Shown one piece after another: positions 14,251 to 26,038 of a stretch of 64,000 nt of DNA. The notes beneath the pieces are model-generated. The model made no database searches. It saw only the letters and a list, made by a program, of their open reading frames with translations, and had not been told where the DNA came from. Source of the stretch: Marchantia polymorpha subsp. ruderalis (taxonomy: Eukaryota; Streptophyta; Marchantiopsida; Marchantiales; Marchantiaceae); assembly GCA_037833965.1 (NCBI GenBank), contig AP031358.1, positions 6,766,001 through 6,830,000 on the forward strand, in the 5' to 3' direction. Position 1 is the first letter of the stretch, and the number at the start of each line of letters is the position of its first letter. A program made the position numbers and the translations under genes.

Positions 14251-15128
14251 TTAATTAGTATTGTAATCAATGATATGATAATTGATATAACTAAGCAATG
14301 CATTTCTGCTTAGATAGAATCGTCACGATCTCTACTCTCTAAGTGTACGCAACGTTAGTGAACGTCACGAACTCAGATTGAAAAGTATCAAGGCTACGGC
14401 GCGGTTTCCCTTAACGTCGACAGTGAATATGTTGCCTTTGAATCTTTTCGAATGAGATGGAGCTTCAGTAGTAAATTTCACTATTCACTACTCTCTGTTT
14501 TTTCTTTTGCAAGATGTCATCGAAATCCTGAACCTTGAAATGCAACCATGAATAGATAATTCATCGATCGGGCCAACACGACTTTAAGTCAACGGGCGAA
14601 CTATTATAATAATACAACATGTGCTTTGAGTAGCTGCCGACCGAAACAATAGTAGTTCAAGCATAAGAGCATTATTTTTAAAAAACTTATACGTAACATA
14701 CCTTTACAAATAATATGATATTCGCAAAGTCCTGTGAATAGATAAAAGACAGATACATATTCTGAGCACAAGTCACCCCGAGCACCGTCAGAATATTCTC
14801 TTAGGACGGTGCTATATACCGTCAAATGGGATGAATACACCTCACATCTACGCCCTTGAATATATAGTGTAGAGAGAGGGAGGGGGGTGGGGAGAGAGAG
14901 AGAGCAATAAGGAGCCCGCGGAAACCTGCTCCGACCTCTAGAATTGCAAAGCTCTTTCAAAAAGGGCAAGGGACTCAAGTTCTGAGTATACGCAACAGAT
15001 ACATCACCAATTTGACAAACCACGTGCAAGTTTTGGCAGCTTCACTACACTGGACAACGAATGGTTCTACGTAAAGTCTTTGCATGTACTAGAGAAGGAT
15101 TCATAGAAAAGCCCTGTTTTCCAACAAG
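14251..15128. other. No gene seen; GA-rich microsatellite
   Basis: The stretch holds a G/A-rich low-complexity run at about 14870-14904. A 141-codon open frame on the minus strand (15029-14604) crosses this run and shows no known motif; I do not accept it as a gene. Confidence 0.45.
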
Positions 15129-15187
15129 TTGGTTCATACTAGGTTCACAAGGTATAATTTATACCTTGTAAACCTAGTATGAACCAA
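15129..15187. repeat. 28-bp inverted repeat (one mismatch) with 3-nt loop
   Basis: Arms 15129-15156 and 15160-15187 pair with a single mismatch around ATT. Its size and loop match the hairpin at 13720-13778, although the sequence is unrelated. Confidence 0.9.
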
Positions 15188-15191
15188 TTTG

Positions 15192-15220
15192 ATGATAAAT
15201 TATACCTTATAATTTATCAT
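15192..15220. repeat. Perfect 13-bp inverted repeat with 3-nt loop
   Basis: Arms 15192-15204 and 15208-15220 are exact reverse complements around CCT. It starts five bases after the previous hairpin ends and reuses part of its sequence (ATTATACCTT), as if two successive fold-back events occurred. Confidence 0.85.
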
Positions 15221-15618
15221 ATTTATAAACTCAAAACCATATGTGTTTGATTTGGTTATTGTTGTTGTTGCCCTTGCAAATAATCAGTGGGATATATGAT
15301 AAGATGTGTGATCGTTGTGAGACTAGATAGGTCACTCAAGGATATATATGTCATCATCCTTTCCCTTCTCGTATTCATCGTACATATTGGAGGTTTGTAC
15401 ATTTTTAAATCATAGACTGGATCCGCTGAGCATTGATTAGAGGAGTGCAGAGACCAATCGACTCATCAAACTTGCTCAACGTCTTAGTTACTCACGTTCG
15501 TGAATGGCTAAATATCCGAGTAATTTTCGACATCAAGGTCTCCCTTAATTCTTGAGGTATGGTCTTCGATGGTATTTTTAGATGAGAGTGTATGCTACCA
15601 TTCTGTCGTCAAAGACAA

Positions 15619-15620
<2 letters not shown>

Positions 15621-15652
<32 letters not shown>
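15621..15652. repeat. (AT)16 microsatellite
   Basis: An uninterrupted AT dinucleotide run of 32 bases. Confidence 0.97.
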
Positions 15653-15655
<3 letters not shown>

Positions 15656-18600
15656 CTCGTTTAAATTGTCTTTAAGCACTGACCAATTTACATGGTTCTG
15701 TAAAAATGATTTTCTTATCGTAGATTCTTTACCAAAAACTCAATCAAATTTCTAAAAAATTTGGTTACTTGAGTTTGAAGCATGTCAAATTTCAGCCAAT
15801 TTCTTCGCAGACCAATCAAAAGCAGCTGATAGACTTTTTTTTGAACTCGAAGAAAGAACTCTGCGCTTGCCTCGTGCACTTGAATGAATCTACATCATGA
15901 GCTAACGATGGAGATTGGGTCAAAATACAAGAGGAACCAAAAGGAAGGGAAGGGATAATGCCGGGCAGTCGGAAGTAGGTTGGACGGCGGATGCTGTAAT
16001 AAAGAAAAGCCCCGAGTCGGTCGGTGAGTTCGAATCCCAGCACCGTAGGATAGGCCCATCGGTAAGATTATGCACGAGGAAAATTCAAATTCGAAATGGG
16101 TTTCCTGTGCTGCGCTCTGCTTCGCTGGGCTACACCGACCCCTCGGACCCCTCGACCCTTCTGTCCTCGGACCCCTCGACTTGCATTCTCGCAAGGTGCG
16201 GAATAGTGAAGGAAGTGGTGCGAGTCGGATGGTCGATCGCTTCTTCATCCGAACGTCGCCATCGCTTTTGCAGCGTCCGCTGTTCACGAGTGGTGGCAGA
16301 CGAGGACGGCCGGTTGCCTCGAATTTCTCGCTTCCGGTGCACTGTGCATGCTTTGCTGTGACGACCACTGTTGAATTGAACAAAATGTATTCACTGCAGA
16401 TCGAGGACTGCTACGCATGGCGATGAAGATTTGCCTTTCTCGCACGGTGCTGTGATTCGGGAGCGCCCAGACGGCAAGACGGCTGGAGCGTCGAGAGTTG
16501 TCTTCGGAGGATTCCGAGCGCGTGTACAGTGGGTGCTTTGACACCATCTGCCGGACGACTTTGCAAGATTCAAGTCAAGGAGAAATATCTGGTGCACAGC
16601 AGCAGCACGGGCACCCCAGCTAACCAAATCGAGCACGACTATTGCATAAGGGAATCTCGCTTACGAGACGGATCAACATTGTCCCCTAAACACCTCCACT
16701 TTTGGTTTCATTTTCACGAAAGTCCTAAGAACTGTGCGGCCAAAAGGTTATTGCAATGAGTACGATGACACCCATCCTACGCCTACTTTGAGTGGCTCTA
16801 CTTTGTCCATGCATGACTGAATTCTGGTCCATCTGCCCTTCTGTGTAACTTCAATGGATCACAATTGGAAAATGCAATAAAAAATAAAGTATCAGCCTCT
16901 TCTGTTATCTACTTGTCCTGGATGTGATAAAACAAAAGCCTCAGTTGCAAGGACCGTAGTTGCAACCGTACCATGAAACGAGGATGTGACCTCTACATGA
17001 TTACATTTTACAGAAACTGTACTGCATTTATCGAGCCAGCGTGACACACATATGAGTTCTCTCGTGATCTTTTCCAAAGGATAAGTGGTGGATGCTTTTT
17101 CGTCTCTCAAAATGACCACCAAGGCCTGAAGAAAATAAAGAATGACGTTCAATTATCGCAATATCTATCCATTGCAGATCTACAGAATTCTTTGGGACGA
17201 TTGTTTCTCCAGGTTCCACCAACAGTTGGAGCAATCAAAACCTGGATATGTACAAGGACAAGCCAATTGATGGTTCATACGGCTCGTATTATGGTTCTGT
17301 CATTCCCGCACTCTCCGCCCCCATTGCCAGGCAATGCGCTTTCATAGCACCCGTATTACCTGCGGAAATATATATGCTTCAGAGGGTTAGCTATGTATTC
17401 AAAGCTGACGTGAAGTGTTCGAATGTGCTCTTACGGTTCGCCTATGACGTTGTATGATCGAGTGCACATGTTTGGAACACCACTATTCATGTGTTCATGC
17501 ATGAACTTTCTATATCATAATATATTTCTCTCGTCAAGGATCTCACTTTTCCGTGATGCTCTTATCATATAGGATATCCAACTGTTAATTGTTCATGCAC
17601 GATATTTTCCTTTTCCTCCCATAGTACACGAATCCCACTCGCTGCGGTGTCCGCGTCACGAATGGCCATCGTGTTTCCAGGGAAAAAGCATCTCGGTTCA
17701 GGTTCCTCATATTGCACAATATATCGGAAAAAGGGGCCAAATGTTGTCGACGAAAGAAGGGAGCCACAAGATTTATTGCTTTGCGTCTTTATTATTTTCG
17801 AGCCTAGTGGTTTATAGACATGCATATATATTTTGCAAATTGGCACGGATCCATTGGTTTGAGTGTTCGTACAGATCGTTTTGTACTTAGACCGTGGAAT
17901 GAAGACAGGATTTCTCTTTCCAAAAGAATCCGGGTCTTTATAAAGAAGACGTAGTTCGAAATGGTGCATTCGGAGAGAAGCATTGTGGAAGTACAACACA
18001 TTATCGTGCTTTAAGGTGGCAACCACGTAGGTTTCCGCCATTCGAGGAGGAGGCGCTGTCGGCGTAATGCACAGAGGTCAAGGAAATGTCCGCTCGACTC
18101 ATTCTCAGAGCCCTCCTCTGCCGAATCTGCAGAGCGAACAGGATCTGCACACCTTCTAGAAAACATAATTTTCCCCCCTGGCAAGGTGCCGTACTCTGGT
18201 GGTGCCTGGACGCCAAAGTTCTCGCATTTTGATCCGACATGTAATGTAACAAACTTCGGCAGGAGCTCACGCATTCGAAGTAGAATGGGATTCATTGAGA
18301 AGATTCATTCGATCGCCGGATCTTTTGTTGACCCCAGTTTATGACGGATGTGCCAGATTTCCTGGCAAACCTCAGTTCTTCTTCGATACTTTACAAGTAG
18401 ATTAATTTTCAAGCAAATTGATTGGTTCCTCGAGTATAGAAGCCCGATAAACATTTTTTTATTTATTCACCGTAGAATCATTATTAATTCACCACACCCC
18501 AACAGAGGTCGCTCCGTAATGATCGTATACGCGTCGCGTCTACCGACAGCCGTGTCGTTCCCGTATATTGGGGCCATGGGGGGGAATATTCCGGCTTTCA

Positions 18601-19242
18601 TACACGGAACTGAGCGTGTGATGGCTCTCTACCTATCCGAACCACAGTCTGCAGTTCACTTTCTCTACACGGTTACGGATGCCGACGTCCGTCCAACTAC
18701 TTGTGCTCGGTATCGACTGCTGTCAAAACTTCGGACGAACGGAACTTTGTGCTGCGGGCCAGACGACAAATTCTGAGAGAATTAGCCGGTGGCGGGTCTC
18801 GTCTTGTGTCATTGGCTGTCGAGAGATGTGTCGGCGCGGCCGGGGACGGGCACCTTTCCCGGTAATCGCAAACCGGATGGCTCCTGTGATGCAATCAAGG
18901 TTCCAGCGGATTTAATGCCGGCGCGAGATTAGGTTCTGTCCTCTGTTCTTTTTCTTTTCAGTAAAAATTGGGTAAAACCCTTCCGAAGCGCTTTAATATA
19001 ACTGCCTCTTTTGAGTATTTCGTCTCATTTCCGCTCATAAATGAATTTGTGTGCGTGCACAAATAGTGTGGACTACAGCAATACTGAGAGGGACCATCAC
19101 TTAAAATGTAAGCAAATATCATACCATAGCAATAATGATAGTATACGGATAGATAGTATTGCAGTTTCCTCATTTCGCAACAGGAGATATTTTTATTTCT
19201 GTTCAATTTGCTCATCTTATATTGCTCATATATTTGCTCATT
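15653..19242. other. No supportable gene; possible remnant near 17.2 kb
   Basis: Composition is mixed, with GC-richer sequence around 15.9-16.6 kb where frames are open on both strands at once, which argues against real coding. A polar open frame runs through about 17175-17457 on the plus strand after an acceptor-like TTGCAG, but no family is recognisable. A 14-bp perfect palindrome (GTTCATGCATGAAC) lies at 17493-17506. Confidence 0.4.
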
Positions 19243-19292
19243 CGTTGTTATGCTCATATCCGAACTCATGTTCGGATATGAGCATAACGACG
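19243..19292. repeat. 23-bp inverted repeat (one mismatch) with 4-nt loop
   Basis: Arms 19243-19265 and 19270-19292 pair with one mismatch around TCAT. The left arm lies within a run of related TGCTCAT-like motifs (about 19208-19260), so the right arm is probably the copied one. Confidence 0.9.
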
Positions 19293-20191
19293 TTCGCTGT
19301 GCCTATGATGGGCCTTATAATACAATGGAGCTATGTCAATATAAGACGGAGAACTGAACCAGTCCAGGATTACAGTCTCTCTTTTCGTTCATCCCATCTA
19401 ATTCAATATCCCTCCCTCTCTCTTTCTCTCTTTTAACCCGTGAGAATGTGGTTCTAAAGGTAGCTTTCCTTAATGTGCTCGTCTTTCACAAATAGTAGCA
19501 CCAGCATTAATAGTGAATACTTGTAAGATGCATGCCTCAAAAGTTTCGAACTCTTCATCGTGAAGGTCGCAACAGTGAAGAGTACAATCTCTAAAGATTG
19601 CACAGCGAGTCTTAATCCTGTCGAATGATGATGCAGACCTATTCACTGATTTCCGGAAGGATTTTGTGAACGAGGATCAGGGGACAAAGCTTGCTCGAGC
19701 CACTCGAGCTTGTCCCAGCCCCGCCTGCGTGCGTATAGGAAGTCGACAGGGACACACTCGTCGACACAACACCGTCGACGTCACTCCGTCACCTCCTCCA
19801 TCTTCATCTAGATTTCCTCAAGATTTCTCACATTCCTCACGTCCCTCGGAGGGAAACACATCACCGCGACTTTCCCTTGGCCATCCGGTCAAGGATTTGG
19901 AGCGGCCCCTGCACATGTCCCGCCCCGATTGGCCAGCTCTCTTTCGGACGAAAGCGGGCAGGTCCGTCTCTGCCGCTTTCCATTGAGTGAATTCGGTGGG
20001 TGGAATCGGGGCCCTCGGGGTCAGCAAAACACACATGGGCGTCCCCGTCGATTCGAACCGCGGTGTATGCAGAGCCCTACGACGCCCGGCGTCGGTACCC
20101 CTACTCCTGACTGACCGAGTGCTAGAGTGCGCGTTACCGCGCTACCGTGTAACCGTGTCCGTCGGAGGGTTGGAGCGGAAGGCAAGGGAGG
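19293..20191. other. Upstream region of the LOV gene, no separate gene accepted
   Basis: From about 19.68 kb the sequence becomes GC-rich and CpG-rich and stays so through the LOV-domain gene. Overlapping frames are open on both strands (for example 19666-19986 plus and 20036-19818 minus), as expected by chance at this composition. It is best read as distal promoter sequence. Confidence 0.4.
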
Positions 20192-20213
20192 AGGGGAGGG
20201 GAGGGGAGGGGAG
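20192..20213 (+). promoter_or_regulatory. GGGGA tandem run, potential G-quadruplex
   Basis: Consecutive GGGGA units on the plus strand, about 170 bp upstream of the TATA box at 20380. Four or more G-tracts separated by single bases fit the usual G-quadruplex pattern. A regulatory role is inference. Confidence 0.5.
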
Positions 20214-20297
20214 CGAAGGAACGGAGGGGAGAGCATTACGGTGGGCCACCGTGCGGGGAGCGAGCAAGGGGTCTAGGCTAGCGTCGCGTGCCTATTT

Positions 20298-20305
20298 CCA
20301 CGTGG
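20298..20305. promoter_or_regulatory. G-box (CCACGTGG)
   Basis: An eight-base palindrome with the CACGTG core, 75 bp upstream of the TATA box of the LOV-domain gene. In plants this element is bound by bHLH (PIF) and bZIP (HY5-type) light-signalling factors, which would suit a photoreceptor gene. The function is inferred from motif and position only. Confidence 0.6.
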
Positions 20306-20379
20306 CGGAAGCCGCAACGCCCCGTCTCCCCCCTCCCCCGCGGGGGTTTGACATGTAGAGAGGACGGAGAGAGGCCTCG

Positions 20380-20385
20380 TATAAA
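20380..20385 (+). promoter_or_regulatory. TATA box of the LOV-domain gene
   Basis: TATAAA in the context CGTATAAAGACG, after the G-box. Transcription would be expected to start about 30 bp downstream, near 20410. From there the first ATG is the proposed start codon at 20843. Confidence 0.65.
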
Positions 20386-20409
20386 GACGCCCCGTCGACG
20401 GCTGTCGGT

Positions 20410-20842
20410 GTCACATTCGAACCCGCTCCTTCTACAGGCAGGCAGGCACGCAGCCGCCAGAACAGAAGAGCAGCTCGAGGAGGGCGAGCTGACCAATCTC
20501 CGCCCCAATCCTCTCGACAAGTACACTGCTAAACCTTGAACAGGGCTCAAATCCGCAGACTCTCACACGCTTAAGAACTCCCCGACCGAGGGCCGCATCT
20601 AAGGCTCGCATTCCACTGTACGTAGTGAGTTAGTGAGTAAGTGAGTGAGAGTGAGGTAGGACGACTGAATCATTCACCAGCTGTTCGGAAAAGCTTCTTT
20701 CAAGACCTAACCCCGGCGACTGTGACGAGTGACCAGGGTGGTGAGGCTGGAGAGGAACTTGCTGGAGGAGGGGCCTTTTGAAGAGAGAGGAGGAGGAGGA
20801 GGGGAGAGAGAGAGAGGCAGGGACATTGAGAGAAAGAGGACT
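20410..20842 (+). other. Probable 5' leader of the LOV-domain gene
   Basis: About 430 bases between the inferred start site and the first ATG, rich in GA and AGTGAGT-type repeats (20627-20655 and 20785-20835). It contains no upstream ATG, so simple scanning would reach the proposed start. A splice within the leader cannot be excluded. Confidence 0.5.
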
Positions 20843-23324
20843 ATGCCGGACGCATGTAGTCGGAGTGTAGACATTTTGGAGCAATTCAACGTTGCAGGGA
20901 GGAGGGGAGAGATGCCGACGACGAAGAAGGGAGCGAGTCCGAGTCCGTTTCACAAAAAATTGCTCAGCCCGGGGCCGTTCCAGAAGAGGTTTCTGGGCAA
21001 GGCCGAGAAGCCTGCGCCTTTGCCCAGCAGCGGGTTCTCGAGAGATGCGCGAGGATCACTGGAGATCTTCGGCGCCAGCGCGCACAGGGGCAGCACGCCC
21101 GTGTTCTCGAGCCCCGCCTGGCACGATGCTCTCGACACCGTCGAGAGCTTGTTTCAGAAATCTGACAGCCCCGCTCGCCCCAATTCTTTGTACGGGGATG
21201 AGTCCGAAGCGTCGTCCAGCGAGAAAGGAGCGTCGAGCTTGTGGAGGACGGAGTCACGATCTCAGATGCCTGCAATTGACAAGTCGCTGCCCCGACCTCG
21301 ACCCTTCCATGCCCGAGCTAAAGCCGTTTCCCCGGTTTCGATCACTCTCGAGTACGGCGGCAGCGACCACGAGTTCTCGCTGGACGCCGATTCCGATGTT
21401 GAATTGGCTCTTCCCATCGCGGACGGAGCTGTCAGCTTGCGCAGGGTTCCTCTGACGCCGCATTCCCTTCACACCACGGTGGCAGCTGTTTACCAGGAGC
21501 CAGTGGACATCGAGCAGCAGTGGCGAGCGATGCTGGACGGGACAGCTCTGAAGGCGAAGCGCGGCGGGGATTCGGTGCAGGACCAAGCGGACGATCATTG
21601 GCAGGGAGTTTTGAACGGGGGTGTGGAAGGGCCCGTCGCGGAAGAAGACGATGGCGACGAGAGCATGAGGCGCAGGAGCGGAACCTCGTCCGACTACTCT
21701 GATGAGGTGATTTCGGAGCGAGCAGCGAAGTGGGGCTATGGAGTTCCCATGCGCGCCTCGACGGAGTTCGGGGACGGTCATTCCACCGTCTCGTGGAGAA
21801 CGAGCAACAGGTCCTCGGGAAGCAGATCATCGGGAGGAAGCACGTCGTCGCAGACCATTCCACGAGTCGCCAAGGATGTTAGGGACGCCATCACTTCTTT
21901 CAACCTCGCCTTCGTCGTCTGCGACGCCACTGGCGCTGATCCCAAGTACCCGATTCTCTACGCGAGCGGAGGGTTCTTCAAAATGACCGGATACGAGGCC
22001 GACGAAATCATCGGCAGCAACTGGTATGTCGATTCCTCCGACACCGCGCTCGAATTTGAGCATTTTGCGGTGCTTCTTGATGATCCTTTCACGTCCAGTT
22101 CTCAAATCTCGATTCATAATCCTTCGTAAACTCACCGATTAATTTCATTTTGTCCTGCAGCCGAATCCTTCAAGGACCTGGCACCGAGCAAAAGGAGGTC
22201 GAGAAAATCAGAAAGGCTCTCCGAGCCGGAGCCGCCTACAACGGCAAGATTCTGAACTACAAGAAGGACGGGACTCCATTCTGGAACGTGCTCTCCATGT
22301 CGCCCATCAGGAACAACGAAGGCCAAGTCATCAAATACATTGGGTAAGTAAGAACCCCGTGACAGTCCCATATCAAGTCGATCACACTCTCTATGCAGCA
22401 ATTTTTTTAGCAATTCGATGAGTCTTTTTCCGCTGGACGAGCATGCGGTCTGATAATTCGGTGCTTCCGATTTGCTGTTTCCAGTATGCAAGCTGAAGCT
22501 TCCGAGAAGTGCTCGAAGCCGAAATCGGAGAAGAAGACGGTGACCGCAGTAGTGTCGAAGGAGACCGTCGTCGGGCAGAAGCCCAAGGCCAAGCCCGCAT
22601 TCGCGCCCGCGGCCTACATCCCCGAGATTTCCCTACCGCCGCTGAGGGACGAGGCGGAGGACGCCATGCCCAGGGTCAGTTACCGTTACTCGCTGTCCAA
22701 GTCCCGACAATCGAACGAGTCCGCGGCCGATTGGCACGCGCTGGCGCGCCTGAGGGCGGAGATTGTGTCCTCGGCCCGAGCCTTGGGGGACGCCCCTCCC
22801 CCGCCCGTGGTCAGAGGGATGAAGGTTGCGAACAGCCCGCGCACCCGACGAGTCGCCCGGCTTTTCAGGTCAGTCCTCTGCCTCTCTCTCTCTGCCTCTG
22901 CGATCGATTTGCCGTCTAAATCCGGTGGTCATGTGCTGGACCTGCCGACAGAATTTTGAGGCGCTTGTATAATTGGCAGCTGTGAGTTTTTGCGCTTTCT
23001 AAATCGGCGTGCTGATGATTGTCGTCCCGTTTATTTTTCAGCAAATTGAACTCGAAACTCTCGGACCGCATGAGAACCCCGGAAATCGAGTACGTGGATT
23101 GCGAGAGGGATGAGAAGGCCTTGAGTACTCTGATCGAATCGGACCCGGAGAGACGTCGACGCAGCAGTATCTTCTCGCGGACCTCTGCGGACTTCAGATT
23201 GGACGGGCCCTCCGACTTCAGCACGCTGGAGATTCCCGAGAGGGGCGATCGCTTGAGCAGCAGCCATTGTACTATCCCCACGGTCACGCACGGCGGAAGG
23301 AGTCAGTTCGTCATCATCCACTAG
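20843..23324 (+). CDS. Phototropin-like LOV1-only protein (no LOV2, no kinase)
   Basis: Four coding exons, 20843-22023, 22161-22343, 22485-22868 and 23042-23324, join through GT-AG introns with consistent phase to give 676 residues. The ATG at 20843 is the first after the TATA box and has A at -3. Residues 1-347 are a Ser/Gly-rich extension with phototropin-like patches (RGSLEIF, then IPRVAKDVRDAI). Residues about 348-458 form a LOV1-type domain: GFFKMTGY, GSNCRILQG with the photoactive Cys394, and Asn426, Asn436 and Gln457 expected to contact FMN. The rest resembles a phototropin inter-LOV linker, with a basic-serine patch RRRRSS. Phototropins usually run about 900-1,100 residues with LOV2 and a Ser/Thr kinase; both are missing and I see none downstream. 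It should still bind flavin and may act as a light sensor or as a partner or modulator of full phototropin (inference). Alternatively it is a recently truncated, decaying paralogue. Confidence 0.85.
22024..22160 (+). other. Intron 1, splitting the LOV1 photoactive cysteine codon
   Basis: The donor GTATGT follows ...AAC TG and the acceptor TGCAG precedes C CGA, so splicing creates the TGC codon of Cys394 within the GSNCRILQG motif. The other two introns (22344-22484, donor GTAAGT; 22869-23041, donor GTCAGT, acceptor TTTCAG) also interrupt codons after the second base. All three introns are phase 2. Confidence 0.85.
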
Positions 23325-25929
23325 ATTGCATCCTTTCGATCGGCGACCTCGACGCCGACGCAATCACTCAATTTTGACACCAGAGACACCGTGAACATAT
23401 CCTCGAGGTCCGCAGCCTTCGCCGACCAGATTATGATGACTCGTACTCCGACCAAAGAGCGTTTCTCACGATACAGTCTTCGGATCCACTCACGCGATTC
23501 TCCCCCTCTCCCCTTCAGTACATAATCTAGTAAATAGGAGTGTGTTCTCATAGAAAGTGGACGATGGACCATGCATACAAAAACTGCCAATTGTGCAGCT
23601 TCGGTCTCTACTACGAACGGGAGAAATGCACTGGATTTCGATGTGGCCTTGCATTGCAACGAGTCTTGTCTTGGGGGAAAAGGCCGGCTTGTTTATACTG
23701 GCATTTCGTTTCCATATTCTATACTACCCATAGAGAGTCTGCTGGTTAAGATTCATGCTTGAGGATGTTTCTTAAACTGCCAGCATCTGTACTTGAAGTA
23801 TATTCTTTGTGGCGGTGACGTTCATCGCCACCACCACCACGCTAAATTTTGTTAGATAGTAAGAGTTTGTACTACGCGACACATACATGTCAGCCGAAGA
23901 AGAATGTAAATATGGACTGAGTTCTATCAAATTTTTTTCCAGCATTCCAGGATCGAGAGCATTTTGCTCGTGTTTTGTAGTCAATGTTCTCGTCCGAGAA
24001 GTTCAGGGTATCAAATCGTCGTACTAATGTCGTGGAATGTACTTTTTACACCCACTGTCGATGATCCGCCGAAGAAATGTTTGAACGCTGTTGCGACACT
24101 TGTCAGTGGATTCTATCTACAGTGGATGTTCCAAGTAATCGAACGATGGTCAGCTGATGATTTGATTCCTGTAGTTGAAACAGTTGATACTTGGGGTTTA
24201 CAGTGCCTTGTCAGTGTACAGGTGATCGTACTGAGTGTTCTGTTTGAGTTTCGGGTTGTGTACATCTCGAGAAGGCCGATTTGTTCGTGGGCTCGTTTAT
24301 TTCTTCCAAGCGTGGCAATGGAGTGGAAGAAACATCTGTCAAGGCGACAATGCCTCTAGGTCGAAATAATTTCTAAACGATTGGGAGATGTTTCCTGTAG
24401 CACGATGTTGGTTGGCAAACGAGGTGGGACTGTCAACGTGCACGCCCAGACGTCGACATATCTGGGTTTCTGAAAGCAGCCCGAGTCTTCACCTATCTTG
24501 TGTACGAGACAGTGACCATCATTTATGTCAACCTAACTGTGGGAAGGTGGCCTCACGGACTGCCTTCCCACAGGTTCACAGGATTGGCAGATCGTGGAGA
24601 GGAGGTTGTGGAGCCCTTGACTGCGGTTGCAAGGCCAACTATGTTTCTAAACGGAGACTAGCCGTATTGTAACGTCAGAGAACTGCTACTGTAGTCTCCT
24701 CACTTCTTTACGCCCTCAGCCAGTACTGTACTTACGAAAAAGCTTATGTCCATCGTAGGGAGGCAAGAGACGAAATTCATATTAAGCTGCATCCTCATAG
24801 CGCTTAACCTGTGAGACTAAACCTGGGCACATGACAGGTTGTGATGTGGTTCTCCTTTTGGAGCCTGGCACGGCTATCCCTTTCGTCAGCTTTAAGATGA
24901 TTTTCGCAAATTCGAATGCTCTCCCTGACACAATCGGCTGAAAAGTGGATCTGCGACTAGGCTTCGCAATTTCTTCTGTCAGGGACAGATTACGAGCGAT
25001 GCAAACCACACGCTGCGAAGTACAGGTAGGAAGTTAGAAGGCCAACTGTGACAGCAAACAGACATTTGCATTCAGAATGCAGACATGCAACTGCCGGTAT
25101 TTTAAGCCTGGAGAACCTGGCAGCTCGTTCAAAAGCGATGAATCCTGAAGACAGAGGGTCCCCATCTCTTCTGGAAGCTAGGTCTGAACTGAAAAGAACT
25201 GCACTAGGTTCCCAAGACCTACACAAGTTCCTTCGAGAGAGGCCTCAGAAATCCTCAGAAGAAACCTCGCGAAATATCTAGACCAAGAGAAGCTGCACCA
25301 AAGGGCAGGTCCTTCGCAGTATGAGCCCAAAGCTCAACCCCCAATCCCGGACCTTTGTGGAGTGGGTCCCGCTAGAGTCGTGCACGGGAGGAGTCGCAGA
25401 GGGCCCCTTGCCTTGTTACGCAGTCGAGAACTATCGATCGGTTCAAGTGGTTCAAGGTAAAAGGTGAGAAAGGTAACTATGATGGGAGGTGGATAGCGAA
25501 ATATAAGTCAGAGTCCTCCGATTTGTGACGCCCTTCTCAGTCTGCCACGACCTACAACTCCAATCGCTTTGGTTTGCTCAGGTCCTAATCCACCGCGTGG
25601 CCGAACGATGGCCATCCATTTCTCGTGCCGTGGTCGTTCTTGATATGGAAGTTACTAAAATTTGCCTGCAGCTCCAGAATTCTTCCTCCCCTCCCATCGA
25701 GTGCGGTACTCATTCTCGTTTCGCCTAGATTCATACTCTTTGACGACGGTTGACAATCACGAGTAGAGTACTTGACAAACTCGTGGTGCTGTTTGACAGA
25801 TCGGATGATAGTAGCGCCTTGTGATCAACGTTTCAACCAGCGAGGGGTTTCTTGTAAACGAGTTCCATTGACGTTGGTGCTGTAGTAAGTCTTCGGCTGT
25901 CTGGAGGGAGTCAGCAAGTCCAAACCCTC
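23325..25929. other. Downstream of the LOV gene; no LOV2 or kinase exons seen
   Basis: I looked for a second LOV core (NCRFLQG-like) and for kinase motifs and saw none. The first few hundred bases are probably 3' untranslated sequence. Short open frames up to 131 codons (23964-24359) match nothing I recognise. Confidence 0.45.
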
Positions 25930-26038
25930 AGAACGGAAGGCAGCTAACGCTTTGGGCGGAATAAGTTTCGGGAATCTGAGGGGAAGTTTCGGGAATCCGA
26001 AACTTATTCCGCCCAAAGCGTTAGCTGCCTTCCGTTCT
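25930..26038. repeat. Perfect 41-bp hairpin with 27-nt loop
   Basis: Arms 25930-25970 and 25998-26038 are exact reverse complements. The loop repeats part of the arm (AGTTTCGGGAAT), so it contains a further partial copy. The size fits a foldback element, a young microRNA-like hairpin or a template-switch product. No TA target duplication is obvious. Confidence 0.92.

Noticed and set aside
16020..16055. tRNA-like B box (GTTCGAATCCC)
   Set aside because: The flanking bases do not form a T stem and no matching A box or acceptor stem is present.
15895..16383. Long open frames on both strands (162 codons minus, 148 codons plus)
   Set aside because: They overlap each other in GC-rich sequence, have no recognisable domain and no supporting splice or promoter structure. 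Open frames on both strands at once are expected by chance here.
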